NCBI GenBank assembly: GCA_964436865.1
Contig: CAYTFK010000149.1
Span: forward strand, 1 to 15,999
Direction: 5' to 3'
From: JAXGPP01 sp964436865
GTDB taxonomy: Bacteria > Planctomycetota > Planctomycetia > Pirellulales > Thermoguttaceae
Length of the DNA: 15,999 nt
Part shown: positions 1 to 6,779 of the stretch, one piece after another
Position numbering within the stretch: the first letter of the stretch is position 1
Layout of the letters: every line of letters begins with the position of its first letter
The notes under the pieces: generated by a model
The model's database searches: none
What the model saw: only the letters and a program-made list of their open reading frames with translations
What the model was told of the DNA's origin: nothing
Made by a program: the position numbers and the translations under genes

Positions 1-110
1 AGCGCCTGCGGGGCCAGACCGAACGCAACAGCGGCTAGAATGAGGCTCGTGGCCGACAACCGGCGAGCGGAGTGGATTGTCACGGCGGCATGCAAGGCAG
101 AAGTACTCAT
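1..110 (-). CDS. N-terminus of an exported protein, cut by the window edge
   Basis: On the minus strand an ATG at 110-108 opens a frame that stays free of stops to position 1 (36 complete codons). It is preceded by a good ribosome-binding site, GAGGAGA on the minus strand around 118-124, about 7 nt upstream. The predicted start reads MSTSALHAAVTIHSARRLSA and is followed by a hydrophobic stretch ending near APQA. That is a positively charged region, then a hydrophobic core: a signal peptide or a first membrane helix. The function cannot be told from this piece. It diverges from the FAD oxidoreductase gene and shares a 141-bp intergenic region with it. The Shine-Dalgarno site and the signal-like composition make a real gene likely. 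Confidence 0.6.
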   Translation of the reverse strand, partial: MSTSALHAAVTIHSARRLSATSLILAAVAFGLAPQA

Positions 111-216
111 GAGCTGATCTCCTCGGTTTGTCCCGTCCGGCCCTGAGTGTGGGCCGGAGAGGCGGCAAAGTCAACCGCCGCTCTGGCCTGCCCATGAACC
201 GCACCGGCCGCTCTGT

Positions 217-222
217 TATGAT
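217..222 (+). promoter_or_regulatory. Possible -10 box for the FAD oxidoreductase gene
   Basis: TATGAT, five of six matches to the -10 consensus, lies 29 bp upstream of the ATG in the 141-bp spacer (111-251) between divergent genes. The -35 side is poor (TGAACC at 195-200, 16 bp upstream), so this is a weak call. Nothing else stands out in this spacer. Confidence 0.3.
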
Positions 223-251
223 GGAGGCCGGCTGAAGAACGAGGAGAGATC

Positions 252-1709
252 ATGAAACCATCGTGGGCGTCGAATAGTCCTGCTTCGAGAGAAATGACCC
301 GGCGGACGTTTCTCGGCACCGGCGCGCTTGCCGTGCCGGCGGTCGCGTCGAGCCTGGCAGCCGCGGAAGTCCTGTCCGCGGACCAACGCTCCGGCACACC
401 CGGAGTCTTCACCGAACCCGCCCGCGGTCTTCCGCTGCACGACGATGCCGACGTGATCGTCTGCGGCGGCGGTCCGGCGGGTGTCGCCGCGGCGGTGGCA
501 GCCGCCCGTGCCGGGGCGCGCACCCGGCTGTTCGAGCTGCACGGCTCGCTCGGGGGCGTGTGGACCACCGGCCTGTTGACTTACATCTTCGACTTCAACA
601 AGCCGGGGCTTACGCGGGAGATTGTCGCCCGGCTGGACGCACGCGACGCCCGCCGCGGCGACAACCGCGACCGGTTCGTCTACGAGCCCGACGAGATGAA
701 AGTCCTGCTCGAGGAGATGTCCGCCGAAGCCGGGGTGAAGTTTCTTCTGCACACACGGGTGGCCGCCGCGTATCGCGAGGAAGGCCGGCTGGCGACGGTT
801 GTCACCGAGTCGAAGTCGGGCCGCGAAGCCTGGAGGGCGCCGGTGTTCATCGATGCCACCGGCGATGGCGATCTCGGCGCGCAGGCTGGCTGCGAATGGG
901 ACACCGGACAGGCGAAGGATTGCCCCTGCCAGCCCTTGACGCTCAACGCACTGGCTGTGGTCCGCGACGCCGCGAAGATGGGCGATTTTATCTCCTTTTT
1001 CGCCGGCAACGACCGCTGGCACGTCGAGGCGACGAAGAACTTCCTCGCCGAGATCCACCGCGCGGGGCTCGATCCGTCGTATGCCATGCCCACCCTGTTC
1101 CAGGCACGCGACAACCTGCTCTTGGTGATGATCAACCACGAGTACGGCGTGAAGGCCTTCGACGCCGCGGCAATCAGCGAAGCCACCGTCCGGGCACGGG
1201 CCGAGATCTTCCGCATCGTCCGCGGTCTGAATACGGTGGGAGGCGTGTGGGAAGGACTGCGTGTCGTGGCCACGGCCGAGCAGATCGGCGTGCGCGACGG
1301 CCGCCGCATTCACGGCCGCTATACCGTCACCCGGGAGGATCTCGTCACCGGCGCGCGGCATGCCGACGGCGTCGCCCGGGCGACGTTCGGCGTTGATATC
1401 CATGCCGCCGACCGCGAGTCGAATCGCCGCCAGACGATCTCCCACGGCGGCTTCGCCACGCGACCCTACGACATTCCGCTCCGGGCGCTCGTGGCCAAGG
1501 ATGTCGATGGATTGATGATGGCAGGCCGGTGCATCAGCGGCGATTTCATCGCCCACGCCAGCTACCGCGTCACCGGCAACGCCGTGGCGATGGGCGAAGC
1601 GGCCGGCACGGTCGCGGCGATCGCCGCAAAGACAAAACGCCTGCCGCACGAAGTCGACTGGAGCGAAGCGGCGGAAACACTCAGGAAACTGCGGCCCGCC
1701 GGATCCTAG
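252..1709 (+). CDS. Tat-exported FAD-dependent oxidoreductase
   Basis: The 485-residue protein starts with a twin-arginine signal, TRRTFLGTGA at about residues 16-25, followed by a hydrophobic Ala-rich stretch, so it is probably folded with its cofactor and exported by Tat. A Rossmann FAD-binding segment follows: DVIVCGGGPAG at 67-77, with an acidic residue ending the second strand at Glu95. FIDATGDGDLGA at 199-210 and a C-terminal block around 417-459 (GLMMAGRCISGDFIAH) match the FAD_oxidored family (PF12831 type), which is common in planctomycetes. The substrate is unknown. The start at 252 is chosen because GAGGAGAG at 241-248 sits just upstream. The internal ATG at 294 would also give a normal Tat peptide but lacks such a site. 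The class II aldolase follows after 68 bp on the same strand, so the two may be co-transcribed. Confidence 0.88.
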   Translation: MKPSWASNSPASREMTRRTFLGTGALAVPAVASSLAAAEVLSADQRSGTPGVFTEPARGLPLHDDADVIVCGGGPAGVAAAVAAARAGARTRLFELHGSLGGVWTTGLLTYIFDFNKPGLTREIVARLDARDARRGDNRDRFVYEPDEMKVLLEEMSAEAGVKFLLHTRVAAAYREEGRLATVVTESKSGREAWRAPVFIDATGDGDLGAQAGCEWDTGQAKDCPCQPLTLNALAVVRDAAKMGDFISFFAGNDRWHVEATKNFLAEIHRAGLDPSYAMPTLFQARDNLLLVMINHEYGVKAFDAAAISEATVRARAEIFRIVRGLNTVGGVWEGLRVVATAEQIGVRDGRRIHGRYTVTREDLVTGARHADGVARATFGVDIHAADRESNRRQTISHGGFATRPYDIPLRALVAKDVDGLMMAGRCISGDFIAHASYRVTGNAVAMGEAAGTVAAIAAKTKRLPHEVDWSEAAETLRKLRPAGS

Positions 1710-1777
1710 CGCGGGACGAACGACGTTGCCCCGCTTCTGCGAATGGTCCAACCTCGATTCACGGCGAGAACCCTGCG

Positions 1778-2524
1778 ATGAGCGATGTCCTTGACGAACT
1801 GGTTGGCATGTCGGCCGAACTGGGCGATCCAAGCCGCGATCTGGCGATTCTCGGCGAAGGGAACACCTCAGTCCGGGCCGACGAGGAGACGTTCTGGGTC
1901 AAGGCCTCAGGCACGGAACTGGCGCGGGCCAGTCGCGAGAGCTTCGTCCGGGTGCGATTCGCGCCGGTGCTCGAAGCGATCCGCGGCCCGGCCCTGGATG
2001 ATGCGGCTCTCCGCGATCTGCTCAAGGCGGCCACGATCGACGGCGGCCGGGCGCCGTCGATCGAGACGTTTCTCCACGCCATGTGCCTGGGGTTGGAGGA
2101 GGTGCGATTCGTTGGCCATACCCATCCGGCGGTCGCCGTGGGCCTGCTCAGCAGTCGCGACAGCCGCATGCTGTTTGCCGGGTGCCTGTTTCCCGATCAG
2201 GTGGTTGTGCTCGGCCCCACGCTGGGCTACGTGCCGTATGCCGATCCCGGGTTGCCGCTGGCGTTGGCCGTGCGGCAGACGCTCGATGAATTCCTCGATC
2301 GCCACCAGCGGACGCCGAGAGTGCTCCTGATGGAGAATCACGGCGTGATCGCCCTGGGCCGCACCGCGCAGGAAGTGCTTAACACGACACAGATGCTCGT
2401 CAAGACCTGCCGAATCCTCGCCCATTCGCTCGCTGCCGGCGGCCCGCGGTTCCTTTCCCCCGCCCAAGTCGAGCGGATCGACACCCGGCCCGATGAGCTT
2501 GCCCGCCGCAAAGGTTTCGCGTGA
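1778..2524 (+). CDS. Class II aldolase/adducin family protein
   Basis: This 248-residue protein belongs to the zinc-dependent class II aldolase family (fuculose-phosphate or rhamnulose-phosphate aldolase, ribulose-5-phosphate epimerase, adducin head). Visible signatures are GEGNTSVR at 26-33 and KASG at 42-45 (phosphate-binding loops), PSIETFLH at 93-100 carrying the likely catalytic Glu97, the metal pair His114/His116 in GHTHP, and the third metal ligand His188 in ENHGV. All key residues are present, so it should be active, probably on a phosphorylated sugar or sugar acid in the cytoplasm. The exact substrate cannot be read from sequence. The frame is open further upstream, to 1529, but that part overlaps the oxidoreductase gene and reads as low-complexity Arg-rich shadow. 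The family's usual length (about 210-250) supports the ATG at 1778. The ribosome-binding site is weak (GGCGAGAA). Confidence 0.87.
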   Translation: MSDVLDELVGMSAELGDPSRDLAILGEGNTSVRADEETFWVKASGTELARASRESFVRVRFAPVLEAIRGPALDDAALRDLLKAATIDGGRAPSIETFLHAMCLGLEEVRFVGHTHPAVAVGLLSSRDSRMLFAGCLFPDQVVVLGPTLGYVPYADPGLPLALAVRQTLDEFLDRHQRTPRVLLMENHGVIALGRTAQEVLNTTQMLVKTCRILAHSLAAGGPRFLSPAQVERIDTRPDELARRKGFA

Positions 2525-2535
2525 GAGCAACGCCG

Positions 2536-2580
2536 CGACGGAATGGACTGGTTCATAGTCCGTCGAGCGTCACGCGTGAC
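2536..2580. repeat. Cluster of inverted repeats after the aldolase gene
   Basis: Just past the aldolase stop, CGACGGA (2536-2542) pairs with TCCGTCG (2559-2565). An alternative, mutually exclusive stem is GGACT (2545-2549) with AGTCC (2557-2561). Directly after lies a perfect 12-bp palindrome, GTCACGCGTGAC (2569-2580). None is followed by a T-run, so a classical intrinsic terminator is not supported. They could stabilise the 3' end or bind a protein. Confidence 0.4.
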
Positions 2581-2591
2581 TCGATCAATTC

Positions 2592-2616
2592 TGTGGGGAT
2601 ACCTTACGGCCCCACA
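2592..2616. repeat. Seven-bp stem-loop between the aldolase and DUF486 genes
   Basis: TGTGGGG (2592-2598) is perfectly complementary to CCCCACA (2610-2616) across an 11-nt loop. No T-run follows. It is possibly a factor-dependent or weak transcription stop for the upstream pair. Confidence 0.35.
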
Positions 2617-2623
2617 CACATGG

Positions 2624-2645
2624 CGACGATCGAACCGACGATCGC
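2624..2645. repeat. Tandem 9-bp direct repeat
   Basis: CGACGATCG occurs at 2624-2632 and again at 2637-2645, a 13-bp period with AACC between. It lies about 55 bp upstream of the putative -10 box of the DUF486 gene, where an activator could bind. No known regulator motif is recognised. Confidence 0.35.
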
Positions 2646-2700
2646 ACAGTTCGTCAAAAATGTCGCCCGTTTCCCATTCCGGCACTGAGGCGGGAATCGG

Positions 2701-2706
2701 TATAAT
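2701..2706 (+). promoter_or_regulatory. Possible -10 box for the DUF486 gene
   Basis: A perfect TATAAT lies 90 bp upstream of the DUF486 start in GC-rich sequence. The -35 side has no good match (TTCCGG at 2677-2682, 18 bp away). The remainder of the 272-bp spacer is covered by the repeats listed separately. Confidence 0.4.
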
Positions 2707-2796
2707 TTGCCCCTTTGCGGCCCCCGGTTGGGCGGTGTTCGACCGGCGGAGACGCAGCGATCTGGGCTTTGCCTGTTCTCTCGGACCCTCATTTCC

Positions 2797-3141
2797 ATGT
2801 GGCTGGCGACGATCATTCTGCTGCTGGTGTCCAATGTCTTCATGACTTTTGCCTGGTACGGGCACCTCAAGTACAAGACAGCGGCCTTGTGGCTGGTGGT
2901 GATGATCAGTTGGCTGATCGCTTTCGTCGAGTACTGCTTCCAGGTGCCGGCCAACCGGCTGGGGCATAACGCGGGGATCTCAGCGGCACAACTGAAGACG
3001 CTCCAGGAGGTGATCACCTTCGCCGTATTCTGCCTGTTCTCGGTGATGTACCTTAAAGAACCGATCCGGTGGAACTACCTTGTCGGGTTCGGGCTGATTA
3101 CGGCCGGCGCCGTCTTCGTTTTCGCGCCTTGGCAGCGGTAG
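2797..3141 (+). CDS. DUF486 (DMT-type) four-helix membrane protein
   Basis: The 114-residue protein consists almost entirely of four hydrophobic segments: residues about 1-20 (MWLATIILLLVSNVFMTFAW), 29-46, 68-84 and 94-112. Conserved polar positions lie between them, including AFVEYCFQVPANRLG and the TLQEVITF stretch. This layout, length and motif set match the DUF486 family (COG3169), small relatives of drug/metabolite transporters with unknown substrate. The ATG at 2797 is used because it begins directly with the first membrane helix and gives the family's normal length. The frame is open further upstream without hydrophobic character. No clear Shine-Dalgarno site is seen. It stands alone between the aldolase gene and recA and gives no contextual hint of its role. 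Confidence 0.85.
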   Translation: MWLATIILLLVSNVFMTFAWYGHLKYKTAALWLVVMISWLIAFVEYCFQVPANRLGHNAGISAAQLKTLQEVITFAVFCLFSVMYLKEPIRWNYLVGFGLITAGAVFVFAPWQR

Positions 3142-3277
3142 AGCCTGCTACCAACACCCATAGGCCTGTTGCGGCCACGCCACCCTCCGGGAGGGTTACT
3201 GGGAGTCTACCCCCTCGGCATGGACGGACGGAGGCGTTAAGATTCGGAACAATTCCCTTAAACCACACCATTGGGCC

Positions 3278-3306
3278 TTGCCGGGAATTATGAACACCAG
3301 TATACT
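3278..3306 (+). promoter_or_regulatory. recA promoter
   Basis: TTGCCG (3278-3283) and TATACT (3301-3306) are separated by exactly 17 bp, the ideal sigma-70 spacing. The -10 box matches five of six consensus bases. The expected transcription start is near 3313, giving a leader of about 90 nt before the recA start. The -10 box sits in the centre of the inverted repeat 3290-3318. Confidence 0.6.
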
Positions 3307-3318
3307 ATAGGTGTTCAT
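3290..3318. promoter_or_regulatory. Candidate repressor operator over the recA -10 box
   Basis: ATGAACACC (3290-3298) and GGTGTTCAT (3310-3318) form perfect 9-bp arms around an 11-bp centre that itself contains the palindrome AGTATACT (3299-3306). The site spans the -10 box and the expected start of transcription, where a bound dimer would block RNA polymerase. recA is normally an SOS gene under LexA, so a LexA-like operator is the natural inference. The site is not the E. coli (CTGT-N8-ACAG) or Bacillus (GAAC-N4-GTTC) LexA box. Confidence 0.55.
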
Positions 3319-3401
3319 TTGGACCGTTCGTGCTTCCGGCATTGAAAACCGGCAGCCCGCGCGGGGGTCCGCAATCCCGGCACGCGAAAGGACTCATGCT
3401 C

Positions 3402-4535
3402 ATGGTGTCTGCCACCAAAAACGAATCGAATTCCATGGCCAAGAAAGCAGCAAAGCCCGGCAAGCCGTCCGCGGAATCGGCCGGCAAGAAATCGGCCGCC
3501 ACCATTCTTGATGAGCATCCGCAGCTCAAGAATACGGTGGCGCAGATTGAAAAGCAGTTCGGCGAAGGGGCCATCATGCCCCTGGGGGCCGAGAAGGCAG
3601 TACCGATCGATGGCATCTCGACCGGCAGCCTGTCGTTGGACATGGCGCTCGGCGGCCGGGGGATCCCGCGCGGCAGGGTGGTTGAGATCTTCGGTCCTGA
3701 ATCGAGCGGCAAAACGACTCTCGCCCTCCATGTCGTCGCACAGGCCCAGAAAACGGGGGGTATCTGTGCGTTTGTCGATGCCGAGCATGCCCTGGACCCA
3801 AGTTGGGCCAAGAAGCTCGGTGTCGAACTGGAAACACTGCTCGTCAGCCAGCCCTCCAGCGGCGAAGAGGCGATGCACATCACCGAGATGCTCATCAAGT
3901 CGAACGCCGTCGACGTGATCGTGGTCGACTCGGTCGCCGCCCTGGTGCCGCAGAAAGAACTCGAGGGCGAGATCGGCGACACCCACGTCGGCCTCCAGGC
4001 ACGGCTAATGAGCCAGTCGCTCAGGAAGCTGACCGGCGTGATCAGCAAGTCGAAGACGGCGGTGATCTTCATCAACCAGATCCGCGAAAAGATCGGCGTC
4101 ATGTTTGGCTCTCCCGAAACCACGCCCGGCGGCCGCGCGCTGAAGTTCTACTCTTCCTGCCGGATCGACGTCCGCCGCATCGGCGCGATCAAGGAAGGGG
4201 AGGAAGTGGTAGGCCAACGGGTAAAGGCCAAGGTGGTCAAGAACAAGGTTGCGCCGCCATTCCGCACCGCCGAGTTCGACATGATGCACTCCGACGGCAT
4301 CAGCTATGAAGGAGACGTCCTCGACCTGGCCATGGCCCAGAAGCTGATCGTCCGTACGGGGGCCTGGTTCCGCTACGGTGAAGCGCAGCTCGGACAAGGT
4401 CGGGAGAAGGTCCGCGACTACCTCCGTGCCAACCCGAGCCTGCTGGAAGAGTTGAAAGCCAAGATCCTGACTACCGTAGGGGTAATGAAATCGGAGGGAG
4501 AAGCCGACGGCGCCCCGGAAGACGAAGACGCCTAG
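3402..4535 (+). CDS. recA: RecA recombinase
   Basis: RecA forms ATP-dependent filaments on single-stranded DNA, drives strand exchange in recombinational repair and triggers SOS repressor self-cleavage. The 377-residue protein shows the full family signature: Walker A GPESSGKTT at 98-106, a Walker B segment ending VIVVDSVAAL, DNA-binding loop 1 (EGEIGDTHVGLQAR), and loop 2 with INQIREKIGVMFGSPETT and the following GGRALKFY. An acidic tail closes the protein. Start choice: ATGs occur at 3396, 3402 and 3435. AAAGGA at 3387-3392 is 9 nt before 3402, the best spacing. The 3435 start would give MAKKAAKP and drop 11 residues. The N-terminus carries a Lys/Ala/Ser-rich extension of about 30 residues before the conserved core. 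Its promoter overlaps an inverted repeat, and a hairpin terminator follows. Confidence 0.98.
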   Translation: MVSATKNESNSMAKKAAKPGKPSAESAGKKSAATILDEHPQLKNTVAQIEKQFGEGAIMPLGAEKAVPIDGISTGSLSLDMALGGRGIPRGRVVEIFGPESSGKTTLALHVVAQAQKTGGICAFVDAEHALDPSWAKKLGVELETLLVSQPSSGEEAMHITEMLIKSNAVDVIVVDSVAALVPQKELEGEIGDTHVGLQARLMSQSLRKLTGVISKSKTAVIFINQIREKIGVMFGSPETTPGGRALKFYSSCRIDVRRIGAIKEGEEVVGQRVKAKVVKNKVAPPFRTAEFDMMHSDGISYEGDVLDLAMAQKLIVRTGAWFRYGEAQLGQGREKVRDYLRANPSLLEELKAKILTTVGVMKSEGEADGAPEDEDA

Positions 4536-4593
4536 CCAATCTGCCGGCTACGGCCCATAATATCGTTGTTGGCTCTGCGGTCGATCGGGCAGA

Positions 4594-4609
4594 CTTCCCC
4601 GCAGGGAAG
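4594..4609. repeat. Small hairpin downstream of recA
   Basis: CTTCCC (4594-4599) and GGGAAG (4604-4609) form a 6-bp stem with a 4-nt loop. No T-run follows. It lies 58 bp after the recA stop, ahead of the stronger hairpin at 4673-4709. Confidence 0.3.
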
Positions 4610-4672
4610 CCGGGCTCGGTTCGTCTACCGATATCGAACGCGAGATTCAATAGTCGTTCCGCAGAATACGAA

Positions 4673-4709
4673 CAACCCCCGGGCGCTTTGTCCGGGGGTT
4701 GGATCTTTT
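4673..4709 (+). terminator. Intrinsic terminator after recA
   Basis: CAACCCCCGG (4673-4682) pairs perfectly with CCGGGGGTTG (4692-4701) across a 9-nt loop and is followed by ATCTTTT. The 10-bp GC-rich stem plus short T-run is the best terminator in the window. It separates recA from the serine protease gene. The T-run is short and begins two bases after the stem, so termination may be partial. Confidence 0.7.
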
Positions 4710-4782
4710 CGGTCGGAACCGCTTGCCCTCCGGGTGGTGGATCGCAGCCAGAGAGCCGGCATTTTGCAGCAGGTACGGATAT

Positions 4783-6342
4783 ATGCCCAGGACTCACCGT
4801 TCGGCGATTCACCTCTTGGGAGGGGCCAAGCACGCCCATCCGGCGTCGCGCGTCGTGAGGAACGGCCACTGCGGCTTCGGTGGCGCAAAGCATCTTTGGA
4901 CGTGGGCCGTGCTGGCTGTTGTCGGCGGCATTGCGCCGGCCGTGTGCGCGCAGGAGTCCGGCGGTTTGCCGGCGGTGGCTGCGATCGAGCAGGCGACCGT
5001 GGAGGCGATCGCTACCGCCGAGAAATCGGTGGTAGCCATTGCTCGAATACAAAAGGGGCAGCCGGGCGACGATTTCACTCCTGAGTTCCGGCTCGATCCG
5101 TTTGGCCGCGCGCCGAACCGGCCCTCGCCACAGGCCGAATCTGCAACCGCGGAGTATGCTACCGGAGTGGTGATCGACCGCCAGGGCCTGATCCTCACGG
5201 CCTATCACGTGCTTGGCGAAAACAGCGATTACTTCATCACCACATGGGAGCGGAAGACCTACCGCGCGGTAGTCAAAGCGGCCGATCCGCGGAGCGATCT
5301 GGCGGTGCTGGCCCTGGAAGCGGCCGATGTCGAGCTAGTGCCCATTGTGCTCGGCGATGCCAGCCGAGTTCGCAAGGGGCAGTTCGTCATCGCCCTGGGC
5401 AATCCGTTTGCCATCGCCCGCGATGGCCAGGTGAGTGCGAGTTGGGGCATCGTGGCCAACCTGAGCCGCAAGGCGGCCCCTGCTTCCGTCGACCCCGATC
5501 CGGCGGCTCGCAGCACGCTGCACCACTTCGGCACACTGATCCAGACCGACGCCAAACTGAACCTCGGCACCAGCGGCGGGGCGTTGATCAACCTTCGCGG
5601 CGAAATGGTGGGCCTGACGACTTCCCTGGCAGCGGTTTCCGGCTACGAGCAGGCAGCCGGTTATGCATTTCCCGTCGATGAAACCTTCCGCCGCGTGCTC
5701 GACACGCTGAAGCAAGGACGGGAAGTCGAATACGGTTACCTGGGCGTTCAGCCGGGCAATCTCTCGGCGATGGAGGTCCGCGGCGGAATCCGCGGCGCCC
5801 GGATCCAGCACGTGGTGCCCGGCGGCCCCGCCGATCGCTACGGTCTGGAAGTGGAAGATATCGTGACCAATGTCAATGGCGAGCCGGTCTATGATGCCGA
5901 CAGCCTGGTGCTATCGGTCGGCCGCTTGCCCGTGGAATCGAAGGTCAATCTGAGCGTGGTGCGAAATCAGCGTCCACGAACCGTCTCTGTGGTGCTCTCG
6001 AAGTACCCGGTGCAGGGCAAGAAGATCGTGACCGAGTTGGAGCCCAGTTGGCGAGGGCTTCGAGTAGATTACGCCTCAGCGGTACCCGAAACGAGCAGCC
6101 TGGGCTTCTCAGCGGTCACGTTTCTCGGCGAAGGAGTGATTGTGACCGACGTGGAACAGGGGACCCCGGCCTGGCAGGCCGGCTTGCGACCCTTCGACCT
6201 GGTGAGCCACGTCGATCGAACCGCGATCCGCTCGCCACAGGAATTCCGCACCGCCGTGAGCAACAGAACCGGCGCCGTACAGTTAAGGCTGGTGAGCGCC
6301 GATGGCTCCGCCCCGGTACGAATCGTAGAACCCGGTTCGTAA
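4783..6342 (+). CDS. Exported DegP/HtrA-like serine protease with two PDZ-like domains
   Basis: This is a trypsin-fold (S1C type) protease that probably acts on misfolded or specific proteins outside the cytoplasm. With the ATG at 4783 it has 519 residues. The triad is visible: His142 in TAYHVLG, Asp172 in PRSDLAVL and Ser264 in LGTSGGAL (Thr replaces the usual Asn before the Ser). A PDZ domain starts at about 318 (GYLGVQPGN, then VVPGGPADRYGLEVEDIV). A second PDZ-like unit fills about 425-519 (VTDVEQGTPAWQAGLRPFDLV). The signal peptide (LWTWAVLAVVGGIAPAVCA, cut before QE) would end at residue 56, unusually far in. A GTG at 4855 would give a normal 32-residue signal peptide, so the start is uncertain. 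The frame is open further upstream, to a TTG at 4699, but that codon lies inside the recA terminator. The gene converges on the P-II gene with only 38 bp between them. Confidence 0.88.
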   Translation: MPRTHRSAIHLLGGAKHAHPASRVVRNGHCGFGGAKHLWTWAVLAVVGGIAPAVCAQESGGLPAVAAIEQATVEAIATAEKSVVAIARIQKGQPGDDFTPEFRLDPFGRAPNRPSPQAESATAEYATGVVIDRQGLILTAYHVLGENSDYFITTWERKTYRAVVKAADPRSDLAVLALEAADVELVPIVLGDASRVRKGQFVIALGNPFAIARDGQVSASWGIVANLSRKAAPASVDPDPAARSTLHHFGTLIQTDAKLNLGTSGGALINLRGEMVGLTTSLAAVSGYEQAAGYAFPVDETFRRVLDTLKQGREVEYGYLGVQPGNLSAMEVRGGIRGARIQHVVPGGPADRYGLEVEDIVTNVNGEPVYDADSLVLSVGRLPVESKVNLSVVRNQRPRTVSVVLSKYPVQGKKIVTELEPSWRGLRVDYASAVPETSSLGFSAVTFLGEGVIVTDVEQGTPAWQAGLRPFDLVSHVDRTAIRSPQEFRTAVSNRTGAVQLRLVSADGSAPVRIVEPGS

Positions 6343-6380
6343 CGCCGAATGACGGAGACGACTTCCCTTCGGGCGACGGA

Positions 6381-6707
6381 TCACTCGTCGCCGGGACCGC
6401 CCCATTGCTCCGTCGCGGCCGCCGGAAGGATGAAGATCTTGCCATCGCCCATGCGGCCGGTTCGGGCCACTTCAACCACGGTGCGGACCACTTCTTCCAC
6501 CCGGAGGTCATCGACCCACAGAGTCATTTCAACCTTCGGCAGAAAGGCCAACGAATACTCGCTGCCGCGGTAAGCGTCGAGATAGCTTTTCTGCCGGCCG
6601 TAACCCTTTACCTCGCGGATGCAGCAGGCCTCCAGCGGAGCATGCTTGAGCGATTCGAGCACCCGTTCGACGAGATACGGTTTGACAATGACGACGACTT
6701 CTTTCAC
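6381..6707 (-). CDS. P-II family nitrogen regulatory protein with altered C-terminus
   Basis: P-II trimers sense ATP/ADP and 2-oxoglutarate and control ammonium transport and nitrogen enzymes. From the GTG at 6707 the protein is 108 residues and begins MKEVVVIVKPYLVERVLESL, the normal family start. An in-frame TTG at 6773 would add 22 unrelated residues. KGYGRQK (34-40), YRGSEY (46-51) and LPKVE (56-60) place Tyr51, the uridylylation site, and Gln39 and Lys58 exactly at GlnB positions. TGRMGDGK (83-90) matches TGKIGDGK with Lys85 changed to Arg and Lys90 kept. After IFILP the C-terminus (AAATEQWGGPGDE) lacks the Arg-containing RIRTGE segment of typical P-II. It lies 72 bp downstream of murJ on the same strand, with no amtB or glnA in view. 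Confidence 0.88.
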   Translation of the reverse strand: MKEVVVIVKPYLVERVLESLKHAPLEACCIREVKGYGRQKSYLDAYRGSEYSLAFLPKVEMTLWVDDLRVEEVVRTVVEVARTGRMGDGKIFILPAAATEQWGGPGDE

Positions 6708-6779
6708 GGCCTGAGCCTGCGGTTCGGGTACGGTTTGCCAGAATAAGTCTAACCACCTCGCCGGCGATCGCAAACCGGG

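Noticed and set aside
1529..1777. Upstream extension of the aldolase reading frame
   Set aside because: It overlaps the end of the oxidoreductase gene, is Arg-rich, and is not part of the class II aldolase fold.
216..1832. Long minus-strand open frame (538 codons) opposite the FAD oxidoreductase
   Set aside because: It mirrors a gene with clear domains. Its translation is His/Arg/Gly-rich without motifs and runs past the ends of the real gene, as expected for antisense frames in high-GC DNA.
3183..3195. CCCTCCGGGAGGG as a terminator for the DUF486 gene
   Set aside because: The stem is only 5 bp with a 3-nt loop and is not followed by a T-run.
6343..6380. Bidirectional terminator between the protease and P-II genes
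   Set aside because: The 38-bp convergent gap has only CCC-TTC-GGG as a stem and no T-run.
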